NCBI GenBank assembly: GCA_965116445.1
Contig: OZ220688.1
Coordinates: forward strand, 186,001-250,000
DNA from: Multivorans sp965116445
GTDB taxonomy: Bacteria; Acidobacteriota; Thermoanaerobaculia; Multivoradales; Multivoraceae
DNA length: 64,000 nt
Direction of reading: 5' to 3'
Shown: positions 33,451-41,985 of the stretch, in pieces
Layout: each line of letters begins with the position of its first letter
Position numbering within the stretch: position 1 is the stretch's first letter
Made by a program: the position numbers and the translations under genes
Notes under the pieces: model-generated
Database searches by the model: none
What the model was told of the DNA's origin: nothing
What the model saw: only the letters and a program-made list of their open reading frames with translations

Positions 33451-35808
33451 ATGAGGCGGGAGCCCAATCCTCGCATGCTCTCCTGCCTGGTCTGGCTGCT
33501 CCCCCTGTTGCTGGCGCAGCCGGCCTGCGCTTTCGGGATCGGTTCCCCGAAGTCTGCCGGTCAGACGACCGGGAACGGCGAAGAGGAGCAGCCGCAAGCC
33601 GAAGGACCATTCACCGAGGAGATCGACGTGTTCGGTCTCGCCCCCCTGGATCGTGAGGGCGAGTCAGCCGATCGTGTGCCCTGGACGGTCCATCGCGTTT
33701 CGACCGAGGTGCTGGACCGGTCGGCGGTTTCCGGCGTAGGCGCTCTGCTCGAAGCGGAGTTGCCCGGAGTTCACCTCGCGCCGGCCCAGGGAAGCGCGCT
33801 CCAGGCCGACGTGCTCTACCGGGGCTTCGGCGCCTCGCCGCTCCTGGGTGCAAACCAGGGCCTCTCGGTCTACGAGGACGGCGTCCGCGTCAACGAGGTC
33901 TTCGGCGACGTGGTGGCCTGGGACCTCGTGCCGACGTTCGCGGCGGACCGAGTCGAGCTCGTACCGGGGGCGAACCCGATGTTCGGCCTGAATACGCTCG
34001 GCGGAGCGATCGCTCTGACCACGCGGAGCGGGTTCGATTCGGAGCGGGTCGACCTGACGATCGAGGCCGGTTCGTTCCGTCGCCGCGCCGGTGAACTGAG
34101 CGCCGGCGGCGCGTTCGGGTCCGGGAAGAGCTTCGGCTGGTTCGCCGGCGCGCGGTCGTTCGAGGAGGACGGCTGGCGCGACTTCTCGCCCAGCTCGCTG
34201 CGGCAGGCGCTTCTCAAGCTCTCGCAGCGCGGCGAGGGCGGGCACATGGAGCTCACCCTGGGCGTCGCGGACAACGAGCTGATCGGCAACGGCGTCGTGC
34301 CCGTGGAACTGCTCGAAACAGATCGCTCCGCGGTGTTCACGCATCCTGACCGGACGGCCAACGACCTGTTCTTCCCGCGTCTGCGGGTGGGCCGGCTGTT
34401 CGGCCAGAGGCTCGAACTCGAGGCGCAGGTCTATCTCCGCGGCAACGACGTCGACACCTACAACGCCGACGCGTTCGAGGGCGACGACGATGACGACGGC
34501 CATGACGAGATCGACGACGACGACGATCTGGATCACGACGACGATGATGACGAGCGAGGCAACGGCGATCTCGACGACTTCGACGCGGTGAACAACCGGA
34601 GCCGCACCGAGCAGGAAGGCTGGGGCGGCTCGATCCAGCTCTCCGGGCTGTCGGAGTCGGGCCGCTGGCTCGCCGGCGCTTCGTGGGACGGCGGCCGGGC
34701 CGACTTCGACTTCGAGACCGAACTTGCCCGACTGACTGCCACGAGGACGACCGTCGGGAGCGGCGTGCTGCTGCCCGGCTCCGAAGTGGGGCTGCGCGCC
34801 GAGACGGGTCACTACGGCCTGTGGGCGCTGCGGCACTGGACGACAGCCGGAGACCGGCTGACCTGGACGCTCCAGGCCCGGTACAACGACAACCGAATCG
34901 AGCTGGACGATCAACTCGGCACGGCGCTCGACGGCGATCACGGTTTCTCGCGGCTCCTGCCCTCGGCCGGCTTCGTCTGGGAGGCGAGCGCGCGGGAACG
35001 GTCGTCCGTGCTGCTGTTCGGCAACGTGTCCCGATCGGCCCGGGTGCCGACGCCGGTCGAGCTGACCTGCGCGGACCCGGACGACCCCTGCCGGCTGCCG
35101 AACGCCTTCGTCGCCGACCCGCCGCTCGACCAGGTGGTGACGACGAGCGCGGAGGTCGGCCTGCGCGGCAGCCGTGGTTCGGTGCGCTGGAGCGCGGCCC
35201 TCTTCCACAGCGACAGCGCCGACGACATCATCTTCGTCTCCAGCGGTGCCGGGACGAGCGCCGGGTACTTCACGAACGTCGACGCGACTCGCCGGCAGGG
35301 GCTGGAGCTGTGGGTGCGCGGGCGGAGCGGTCCGGTGAACTGGGACGCGTCCTGGACGCTGCTCGATGCGACTTTCCAGGATCGGCTGACGCTGTCGAGT
35401 CCGCCTCACCCGTTTGCCGAGGAGGGCGAGATCGAAGTCGAACCCGGCGACTTCATTCCCGGCGTGCCGCGGCGGCAGTTCCGGGCCGGCGCGGACTGGA
35501 CGGTTGGCGACCGCGTCGTGCTCGGCGCGCGCCTGCTCGGCGACTCCACCCGCTATCTGCGCGGCGACGAGGCGAACCTGTTGGAGCCGGTCGGCTCGGC
35601 GTGGCGGGGCGACCTGTGGAGCCGCGTCGGACTCGCCCCTTCGCTCGACCTCGATCTCGAAGTGTCCAACGTGACGGACCGCGAGGTCGAGACCTTCGGG
35701 GCGCTCGGCGAACCGGACGAGGTACTCGGCGACGCCTTCGAGAATCCGCGCTTCCTGAGCCCCGGCGAGCCGCGGGCGTTCCGGGCGTCGCTGCGGCTGC
35801 GGTTCTGA
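33451..35808 (+). CDS. TonB-dependent receptor with Asp/His-rich extracellular loop
   Basis: 785 residues: signal peptide (LSCLVWLLPLLLAQPACA), a TonB-box-like EEIDVFG, plug domain (ALLEAELPGVHLA, VLYRGFGASPLLGANQGLSVYEDGVRVNEVFGD in pieces, NPMFGLNTLGGAIALTT) and a beta-barrel ending in a terminal Phe (RASLRLRF). Residues 343-378 form a loop of almost pure Asp with Gly and His, expected outside the cell and suited to collect divalent cations. It begins a four-gene run with HupE/UreJ, a membrane-anchored protein and a GST, so Ni, Co or another metal is a reasonable cargo (inference). An ATG at 33475 is an alternative start. Confidence 0.87.
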   Translation: MRREPNPRMLSCLVWLLPLLLAQPACAFGIGSPKSAGQTTGNGEEEQPQAEGPFTEEIDVFGLAPLDREGESADRVPWTVHRVSTEVLDRSAVSGVGALLEAELPGVHLAPAQGSALQADVLYRGFGASPLLGANQGLSVYEDGVRVNEVFGDVVAWDLVPTFAADRVELVPGANPMFGLNTLGGAIALTTRSGFDSERVDLTIEAGSFRRRAGELSAGGAFGSGKSFGWFAGARSFEEDGWRDFSPSSLRQALLKLSQRGEGGHMELTLGVADNELIGNGVVPVELLETDRSAVFTHPDRTANDLFFPRLRVGRLFGQRLELEAQVYLRGNDVDTYNADAFEGDDDDDGHDEIDDDDDLDHDDDDDERGNGDLDDFDAVNNRSRTEQEGWGGSIQLSGLSESGRWLAGASWDGGRADFDFETELARLTATRTTVGSGVLLPGSEVGLRAETGHYGLWALRHWTTAGDRLTWTLQARYNDNRIELDDQLGTALDGDHGFSRLLPSAGFVWEASARERSSVLLFGNVSRSARVPTPVELTCADPDDPCRLPNAFVADPPLDQVVTTSAEVGLRGSRGSVRWSAALFHSDSADDIIFVSSGAGTSAGYFTNVDATRRQGLELWVRGRSGPVNWDASWTLLDATFQDRLTLSSPPHPFAEEGEIEVEPGDFIPGVPRRQFRAGADWTVGDRVVLGARLLGDSTRYLRGDEANLLEPVGSAWRGDLWSRVGLAPSLDLDLEVSNVTDREVETFGALGEPDEVLGDAFENPRFLSPGEPRAFRASLRLRF

Positions 35809-35872
35809 GGCTCCGACATCGCGCGGAGCATGGGCGATCCACCGGCCTCCGGCTGGTACCATCCGCGGTTCG

Positions 35873-36565
35873 ATGGAGCGTCCCGGACTTCCACTGCGCG
35901 CGGTGCTATTGGCCGCGGCGGCGCTGTTTCTCGCTTCCGGTCTGTGGGCGCACGGCGTCGCCGACCAGGACGAGCTCTTCCTGACGAACAACGAGGGCCT
36001 GGCGGTCGGGCCCTACATGTACCTGGGCGCCAAGCACATGGTCACCGGGTACGACCATCTCGCGTTTCTGGCGGGGGTCATCTTCTTCCTCTACCGGTTC
36101 CGCGACGTGGCGCTCTACGTCACGCTGTTCGCCGTGGGGCACAGCGTCACCCTGCTGGTCGGGGTGCTCGGCGGCATCCACGCGAACCCGTTTCTGATCG
36201 ACGCGATCGTCGGCCTGTCGGTGGCGTACAAGGCGTTCGAGAACCTGGGCGGGTTCCGTGCTCTGGGGGTCAGGATCGACACGCGGGCGGCCGTGCTCGT
36301 GTTCGGCCTGTTCCACGGCTTCGGTCTGGCGACCAAGCTGCAGCCGGTGGAGATCTCGGGCAGCGGCCTGGTGGGCAACATCGTCTCCTTCAACGTGGGC
36401 GTCGAACTCGGGCAGTTCGCCGCTCTCGCCATCATTCTGCTGAGCTTCAACCTGTGGCGAGCCAGCGGCCGTTTCCAGTCTCACGGTTTCGCGGCCAACG
36501 CGGCACTGATGACGGTCGGCTTTCTGCTCGTCGCCTACCAGTTGACGGGGTACTTCTTGTCATGA
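35873..36565 (+). CDS. HupE/UreJ-family membrane protein (probable Ni/Co permease)
   Basis: 230 residues with a signal-like first helix, then about six helices. The conserved motif around YLGAKHMVTGYDHLAFLAGV and the LFAVGHSVTLL and GLFHGFGLATKL His segments are the metal-path residues of HupE/UreJ proteins, which carry Ni2+ or Co2+. It follows the TonB receptor by 64 bp, and its stop overlaps the next start (ATGA at 36562-36565). It probably moves, across the inner membrane, the ion taken up by that receptor; the metal itself is not proven. Confidence 0.87.
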   Translation: MERPGLPLRAVLLAAAALFLASGLWAHGVADQDELFLTNNEGLAVGPYMYLGAKHMVTGYDHLAFLAGVIFFLYRFRDVALYVTLFAVGHSVTLLVGVLGGIHANPFLIDAIVGLSVAYKAFENLGGFRALGVRIDTRAAVLVFGLFHGFGLATKLQPVEISGSGLVGNIVSFNVGVELGQFAALAIILLSFNLWRASGRFQSHGFAANAALMTVGFLLVAYQLTGYFLS

Positions 36566-37188
36566 CGGATTCCTCTCCCGCTCCAGGCGGCGATCTCGGA
36601 ACGCCGCCGCTTCGCAGGCTGCTGAAGACGCTGGCGATCACGCTCGTCGCCGCCGCGGTCGTGTTCGTCGTCGTCATCATGCCGGCCGAGTACGGCATCG
36701 ACCCGACCCGGATCGGTGGCCTGCTCGGGCTCGACCGGCTCTACGAGGCGGCAGGGACCGAGCCGATGGCGGAGGCCGAGGAAGGGCTTTCGGCGCAGAT
36801 GGCCGGCAACCGCGAACTTCGGGCCGAGATGGTCACGATCGAGATCGGCGCCAACGAACAGATGGAGTACAAGCTGCAGATGATCGAGGGGATGACGATC
36901 GTCTACTCCTGGCAGACGGACGGCGGCGTGCTCTACTCGGACTTTCACGCCGACCCCTTCAACGACCTCGACGACGAGCCGGTCCGTTACGCCGAGGAGT
37001 TCGACGTGTCGGGCGGTCAGGGCGGTCTGACGGCCGGCTACTCCGGCAACCACGGCTGGTTCTGGCTCAACGACAGCGACTCGCCGGTCACCATCGAACT
37101 CGACGTGCGCGGTTTCTTCACGAACATGAGGGAGATCGGCCGGGCGCCGGCCGGTACCGAACACCTGGACTCGGAGGCCTACGAATGA
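36562..37188 (+). CDS. Membrane-anchored periplasmic protein next to HupE (unknown function)
   Basis: 208 residues: a short cytosolic N terminus, one transmembrane helix (LAITLVAAAVVFVVVIMP, about 24-41), then a periplasmic domain with EMVTIEIGANEQMEYKLQMI, VYSWQTDGGVLYSDFHADPF and GYSGNHGWFWLNDSDSPVTI. Proteins of this build commonly follow HupE/UreJ-type genes and are labelled only transmembrane anchor proteins. It may be a partner or metal chaperone for the permease. Overlaps HupE upstream and GST downstream by 4 nt each. Confidence 0.75.
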   Translation: MTDSSPAPGGDLGTPPLRRLLKTLAITLVAAAVVFVVVIMPAEYGIDPTRIGGLLGLDRLYEAAGTEPMAEAEEGLSAQMAGNRELRAEMVTIEIGANEQMEYKLQMIEGMTIVYSWQTDGGVLYSDFHADPFNDLDDEPVRYAEEFDVSGGQGGLTAGYSGNHGWFWLNDSDSPVTIELDVRGFFTNMREIGRAPAGTEHLDSEAYE

Positions 37189-37799
37189 AGCTCTACTGGT
37201 GCCCGCAGACGCGGTCCAGCCGCGCCGTCTGGATGCTCGAGGAGGCGGGCGTCGACTACGAGCTCGTGCACGTCGACATCACGAAGCCGGAGCGGACCGC
37301 GGAACACCTGGCCGCGAGCCCGATGGGCAAGGTTCCCGCGCTCGAGGACGGGGAGGTGAAGATGTGGGACTCCGCGGCGATCTGCCTCTACGTCGCGGAC
37401 CGCTACGCCCCCGGCCGGCTGGCGCCGGCGCTCGACGATCCGCTGCGCGCCCGCTTCGTGCACTGGCTGATCTACTCGCCGGCGATGATCGAGCCGGCCA
37501 TGTTCGAGTCCGGGCTTCGAACGGTCGTGCCCGAGGAGCACCAGGCGGATGCGTTCAATCCCGGGCGGCTGGGCTGGGGCAGTTTCGCGAAGACGATTCG
37601 CGTCTGGGAGGACGGCCTGGGTGATGGCCCCTGGATCCTGGGCGACGAGTTCAGCGCCGCCGACGTGATGCTCGGCAGCAGCGCCGTCTTCCTGCGCATG
37701 TTCGGGATGCTTCCCGAGTCGCCGGTACTCGAGGCCTACGGCGACCGCTGCTTGGCGAGACCCGCGTTCCAGAAGGCGCAGGCGGCGGAAGCGAGGTAG
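37185..37799 (+). CDS. Glutathione S-transferase
   Basis: 204 residues. The thioredoxin fold begins MKLYWCPQTRSSRAVWMLEE (the SRAVW site near the catalytic Ser), then MGKVPALEDG with the cis-Pro and DSAAICLYVADRY with the glutamyl-binding Asp/Ser. The C-terminal helical half contains FSAADVMLGS. Cytosolic. Last gene of the metal-uptake run and coupled to it by an ATGA overlap (37185-37188), which implies co-expression, perhaps against thiol/metal stress (inference). Confidence 0.85.
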   Translation: MKLYWCPQTRSSRAVWMLEEAGVDYELVHVDITKPERTAEHLAASPMGKVPALEDGEVKMWDSAAICLYVADRYAPGRLAPALDDPLRARFVHWLIYSPAMIEPAMFESGLRTVVPEEHQADAFNPGRLGWGSFAKTIRVWEDGLGDGPWILGDEFSAADVMLGSSAVFLRMFGMLPESPVLEAYGDRCLARPAFQKAQAAEAR

Positions 37800-37853
37800 C
37801 CGGCAAGGCGAGGGTTGCACAAGGTAGCCGCAGCGGTTCAGCCGGTCTACCCG

Positions 37854-39050
37854 CTACCAGTCCGCGGAGTCCTCGTCGTGAACCGAGGTCGGCAGTGCGA
37901 AGGACGGTTCGAACTTGTCGAGTGCCGACACATCGAGCATGGCGGCGAACTTGGTTCTGGAGAGTTGTGACCCCCATCCGGGTCTGAGTCTCTGCATCAC
38001 GCGGTCCAGCCGATTCTTCAGCCGCAGCAACGGCAGATCCTTGATCTTCTTCGGTGCAGGATAGTTCAGACTGTCAGCAAGGTCGTTGCCGATCAGGCTC
38101 CGGGACACCGAGTAGATGTACTTGGCCCTGGCGCGCCGTTCCTCGGTCTCGGTGAATCCCAGCAGAAGCGGAGCGCTGTTGACGATGCTGTTCGCCATGA
38201 TGATCGCGTCCAGGTCCGGCGGCGGTTCGCATTGCGCTGCCGTCTCGAAAGTGCGGAGGCTGCCTTGCATGTCGTGAAACATGATCTGCTCCGGCACTCC
38301 CATCAGGATTCCGGTGTAGCGCTGCACGTGAATGTAGGCGTCACGTTCCTGGTCGCTGAAGTCGCCGCCCAGGGCTTGAACGTGCTTCATCAGCCGCCCG
38401 GAGAAGGCGGCGGATGCCAGCAGAAGATGGGCAGCGCTGATGGGCACCCCGTGTGTCGGAGTGTGCCATTCCTCCGAGTCCTTGAGCAACATTCTCGACT
38501 GCGCGTGCACGAGGCGAATCCGCACTGTCAGTCTCCAGCCATCGCCCAGAGGCTCCATTCCGCCGGGAAGGAACTGCTCGACGAGCTGGATCAGGTTCTG
38601 CTTGAGTCGCCGCACTCCGTTCAACATGATTCTGCTTCTGATTCGGAAGGACTTGCTGATCAGCGTGGAGAACCCCTCCACGATGGCGGCTCCCACGAGG
38701 CCGGCCAGGACCATCTCCGAGTTGCGAATAAACGCCTTGGTTGCCACGAGGGCTGTGTTCGGGTCGTACCAGTCCGGCAGCACCATGGCCTCTTCCATCA
38801 ACTCGCGAAGGGAGTCGGGCGTGTTCTCCCTCATGTCCCCCGGGTTCTGGATCGCCGCAGCCAGCACCGCGGCCGCCTTCGCCGGTTCGAAATCCCTGGC
38901 GAGGTCTTCGACGACTCGATCTGCCGGAGGATCTCCGATCATCGTGTGCGCGATGTAGGCGTCCGCCATTTCGGCGTTGCGGGCACGGGCCTCCCTGTAG
39001 CCGTCGCGGTAGCTTGAGGGGATTGCGTCCTCGGCTGGCGTCGTGGTCAT
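37854..39050 (-). CDS. MpaB/latex-clearing-protein-like haem oxygenase (DUF2236 type)
   Basis: 398 residues, all helical. GWRLTVRIRLVHAQSRMLLK aligns with the Arg/Lys/His-containing helix of the Lcp (rubber oxygenase) and MpaB families, followed by HGVPISAAHLLLASAAFSG and a later HVQRYTGILMGVPEQIMF. No signal peptide. Such proteins are b-type haem oxygenases acting on isoprenoid or lipid carbon chains. The ATG at 39050 overlaps the P450 stop (ATGA), so the pair is co-translated and probably acts on one substrate. Moderate confidence, since the family is diverse. Confidence 0.7.
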   Translation of the reverse strand: MTTTPAEDAIPSSYRDGYREARARNAEMADAYIAHTMIGDPPADRVVEDLARDFEPAKAAAVLAAAIQNPGDMRENTPDSLRELMEEAMVLPDWYDPNTALVATKAFIRNSEMVLAGLVGAAIVEGFSTLISKSFRIRSRIMLNGVRRLKQNLIQLVEQFLPGGMEPLGDGWRLTVRIRLVHAQSRMLLKDSEEWHTPTHGVPISAAHLLLASAAFSGRLMKHVQALGGDFSDQERDAYIHVQRYTGILMGVPEQIMFHDMQGSLRTFETAAQCEPPPDLDAIIMANSIVNSAPLLLGFTETEERRARAKYIYSVSRSLIGNDLADSLNYPAPKKIKDLPLLRLKNRLDRVMQRLRPGWGSQLSRTKFAAMLDVSALDKFEPSFALPTSVHDEDSADW

Positions 39051-40375
39051 GAGCCGCGCCGCTGGACGGTTACCATGACCGGCCCCTTGACGCCGATCCC
39101 GTTGCTGACTTGCTTCGGAGGGTCGCTCGAAGCCGGTTCGAGGCGCAGGCGCTGAGCGAAACTGGCGTGGGCGAACACGAACATCCTCTCGGCGAACCCG
39201 CCGAACGGGCAGCTCCGATCTCCGACGCCGAACGGGATGTAACCGTGTTCCGGGCATCCGCGGTCATTCGGTCCTGGGTCGTCCAGCCAACGTTCCGGCC
39301 TGAATTCCTGCGCGCGGTCCCAGTAGTCCGCTCGGCGGTGCAGCACGCGCGCGCCGACGTTCGTGACGGTCCCCTTCGGCACGAGGTGACCGCGCACAAC
39401 GCGGTCCTCTCCCGGGCGCACCGGCAGGAGGACGTAGGCCGGCGGGGCCAGTCGGACCGTTTCCTGGAAGACGGCGCGGGCGTAGGAGAGCCTCTCGAAG
39501 TCGGCGACCTGGACGGGGCGATCTCCCAGGACCTCGTCTACCTCCTGCTCCAGGCGGCGGCGCACCGCCGGCTCCTGGGCGAGGAAGTGGACTCCGTAGG
39601 TCATCGCGGCCGCCGGAGCGTCCGGGTAACCGCAGAGGAAGGCAAGCGCCTCGTCGCGGATCTCCTTGTCGGTTAGGTGAGAGGCGCCTTCGACGCCCTC
39701 GTCCCTTGCCCGAACATAGTGGGCGATCATGTTGTCGATGGGCTGGGTCGGATCCTGCGCCCGCTGGATGGCTTCATGGATCACGTCGTCCATCGCCCGG
39801 AGCCAACGGCGAATCGGAATGTAGAACGGTGAGTACTGCTTCGTGAGCACGGACGCTCCCGGAAAGAGAGCGAGGAAGAGATCCACCTTCACGGCCTTCA
39901 GAACATTCATCTGGACGGACGTAGGAACGGCCAGCTCTCTCCCGACGACGGCATCGAGAAGCGTCCTCGACGTGAAGAGGTCGAACTCCTTCTTGATGTC
40001 GACCGTAGTCCCCGGTCGGCACTTCCCGCGCATGGCCAGCGCGCCGGTCTGGATGATGTCTGCGTAGCCGCGCATGCTGATCTCGTCGAGCCCGGCCAGC
40101 ATCAGTGAACGCCGCTGCTTGTGCTCCCGGTCGAGGAGCGTGGCCAGGCAGCTCTCGAGCATTGGACCTGTCGGGAACCACTTCAGGAAGTGAGGCTCCT
40201 GGACGTCGGGCACGAGATCGGCATCGAACACGGCGCAGCACTTGAGGAACGGGAGCTCGTAGAAGACGATGTCACCGTACTCGCGGTGAAGTTCGTCCAT
40301 GAACCCGGGATAGTCGGACAGTCGCCGACGCAGATTGCCTGTCAGCCCGTGGTGAAAGTCGCCCTTGGCGGCCAT
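39047..40375 (-). CDS. Cytochrome P450
   Basis: About 442 residues. Core P450 elements: DYPGFMDELHREYGDIVFYE N-terminal region, I-helix LAFLCGYPDAPAAAMTYGVH (without the common AGxDT), ExxR as FQETVRL, EFRPERW meander, and the haem loop FGVGDRSCPFGGF. The loop departs from FxxGxRxCxG in having Cys-Pro-Phe-Gly after the ligand Cys. Cytosolic mono-oxygenase needing redox partners not found here. Start chosen at 40375, just inside the IS end; the frame continues to an ATG at 40414 inside the IS, so the 5' end may have been altered by insertion. Confidence 0.8.
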   Translation of the reverse strand: MAAKGDFHHGLTGNLRRRLSDYPGFMDELHREYGDIVFYELPFLKCCAVFDADLVPDVQEPHFLKWFPTGPMLESCLATLLDREHKQRRSLMLAGLDEISMRGYADIIQTGALAMRGKCRPGTTVDIKKEFDLFTSRTLLDAVVGRELAVPTSVQMNVLKAVKVDLFLALFPGASVLTKQYSPFYIPIRRWLRAMDDVIHEAIQRAQDPTQPIDNMIAHYVRARDEGVEGASHLTDKEIRDEALAFLCGYPDAPAAAMTYGVHFLAQEPAVRRRLEQEVDEVLGDRPVQVADFERLSYARAVFQETVRLAPPAYVLLPVRPGEDRVVRGHLVPKGTVTNVGARVLHRRADYWDRAQEFRPERWLDDPGPNDRGCPEHGYIPFGVGDRSCPFGGFAERMFVFAHASFAQRLRLEPASSDPPKQVSNGIGVKGPVMVTVQRRGS

Positions 40376-40383
40376 TTCGCCAG

Positions 40384-41827
40384 GGCAGTAGAATGTCGTC
40401 ATGGCTATGGGCAAAAAGCGTCGTGGTGGGAGCCAGGAGCCTCTCTGGGTGTCGGGCGGCGATCTGCCGCGAAGCTCTGGTCACCCGTTCTATGAGCGTT
40501 TGAACGGCTTGCTGGAGTCGAGGGGTTTCGACGAGTTCGTGGAGTCGGAGTGTTCGGAGTTCTACGCGGAGCGCATGGGCCGACCGAGTCTGCGTCCGGG
40601 CCGGTACTTCAGGATGTTGCTGTTGGGCTACTTCGAGGGTTTGGACTCTGAGCGTGGCATCGCGTGGCGGGCTCAGGACTCGCTGAGCATCCGGCGGTTT
40701 CTGGACTTGGGTGTAACTGAATCGGCCCCGGATCATTCGACGATTTCGCGTACTCGTCGGCTGATCGCGGTGGAGACTCACGCGAAGGTGTTCTCGTGGG
40801 TTCTTGGCGTCCTGGCGGATTCGGGTCTGGTGTCGGGGAAGACGGTGGGGGTGGACGCGACGACTCTGGAGGCGAACGCGGCGCTGCGAAGCATCGTGCG
40901 TCGTGACACGGGCGCGGAGTACGAGGAGTTCGTTCGGGGCTTGGCGGCGGCCTCGGGTGTGGCGACGCCGACGAAGGCGGAGTTGGCGCGCTTCGACCGC
41001 AAGCGGAAGAAGAAGTTGTCCAACAAGGAGTGGGAGAATCCGCACGATCCGGATGCAGAGGTAACGAAGATGAAGGATGGCCGCACGCACCTTGCGTACA
41101 AGGCGGAGCAGGCGGTGGACCTGGAGTGCGGGACCATCCTGGGCGTGACCATCCACGGCGGCGCCAAGGGGGACACGGAGTCTCTCTTCGCGACGCTGGA
41201 GGAGACCTTCGATCAGGTCGAGTCGGCGGTCGGCGACTCGTCGGTGATCGAGGAAGTCGTTGCGGACAAGGGGTACCACAGCAACGCCGTTCTCGCCTCC
41301 ATCGACGAGTTGGAGCTTCGCAGCTACATTGCGGAGCCGGACCGTGGTCGTCGTCGTTGGAAGGGCAAGAAGGACCTGCAGGCCATCGTGTACGCGAACC
41401 GTCGGCGAATCCGGGGGAATCGAGGCAAGCGGATGCAGCGCCAGCGCGGCGAGCGCCTCGAACGGCCTTTCGCCCATCAGTTCGAGACCGGCGGCATGCG
41501 ACGGCTGCATCTGCGCGAGTGCGGCAACGTGCTCAAGCGGGTCTACCTTCAGGCCTGCGGCTTCAACCTCGGGCTGCTGATGCGTACGCTCGTGGGAGTC
41601 GGAACGCCGCGGGCCTTGCAGGGACGGTCTGCGGCGTTCCTCGACGCCCTGGCCGGCCCACACGGGGCGCCTTGGGAGCGTCTTGGCCGGGCTTTCCGCC
41701 GGTTCCTCGCCCGATGGCGGGAAAACCGCGCTGCCAGCCGCCCCAACTTCAACTTCGTCTTCCTCGCCGCTACCCAACCTCAAGCCTGAACCAACCACAT
41801 CGCTCGGACCGCACGACTACTTCTGCC
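40384..41827 (+). mobile_element. IS1182-like insertion sequence
   Basis: One transposase gene between short imperfect inverted ends: left GGCAGTAGAATGTCGT (40384-40399) and right ACGACTACTTCTGCC (41813-41827). The left end touches the 5' end of the P450 gene, and the transposase ATG (40401) lies antisense to the longest possible P450 start. No target duplication recognised. Boundaries are my estimate from the inverted ends. Confidence 0.7.
40401..41789 (+). CDS. IS1182-family transposase (DDE type)
   Basis: 462 residues. The N-terminal PSLRPGRYFRMLLLGYFEGL and LGVTESAPDHSTISRTRRLI segments are typical of IS1182/IS5-like transposases. The catalytic acids are probably Asp in KTVGVDATTLEANAAL, Asp in VVADKGYHSN and Glu in the GERLERPFAHQFE region. 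The frame is complete, so possible activity remains. Arg/Lys-rich throughout, as expected for DNA binding. Confidence 0.87.
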   Translation: MAMGKKRRGGSQEPLWVSGGDLPRSSGHPFYERLNGLLESRGFDEFVESECSEFYAERMGRPSLRPGRYFRMLLLGYFEGLDSERGIAWRAQDSLSIRRFLDLGVTESAPDHSTISRTRRLIAVETHAKVFSWVLGVLADSGLVSGKTVGVDATTLEANAALRSIVRRDTGAEYEEFVRGLAAASGVATPTKAELARFDRKRKKKLSNKEWENPHDPDAEVTKMKDGRTHLAYKAEQAVDLECGTILGVTIHGGAKGDTESLFATLEETFDQVESAVGDSSVIEEVVADKGYHSNAVLASIDELELRSYIAEPDRGRRRWKGKKDLQAIVYANRRRIRGNRGKRMQRQRGERLERPFAHQFETGGMRRLHLRECGNVLKRVYLQACGFNLGLLMRTLVGVGTPRALQGRSAAFLDALAGPHGAPWERLGRAFRRFLARWRENRAASRPNFNFVFLAATQPQA

Positions 41828-41985
41828 ACGGGCTGCTAGTTGGCGGCCCCGGGGGCCCGGAGGCAGGTTCAGCGGTGCCTGGTTGGGTGCTTGGTTGGGT
41901 GATGTCATGGGCGTCCCTCCCCGCTGGCGTTTCTACAACAGTCGGTGCAGGCTGCGCATCTTCCGTGAGCGACAGGTCGGCCTGG

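Noticed and set aside
41878..41902. Tandem GGTTGGGTG-like words after the IS1182-like element
   Set aside because: Only two or three short imperfect copies; not enough for a repeat or regulatory call.
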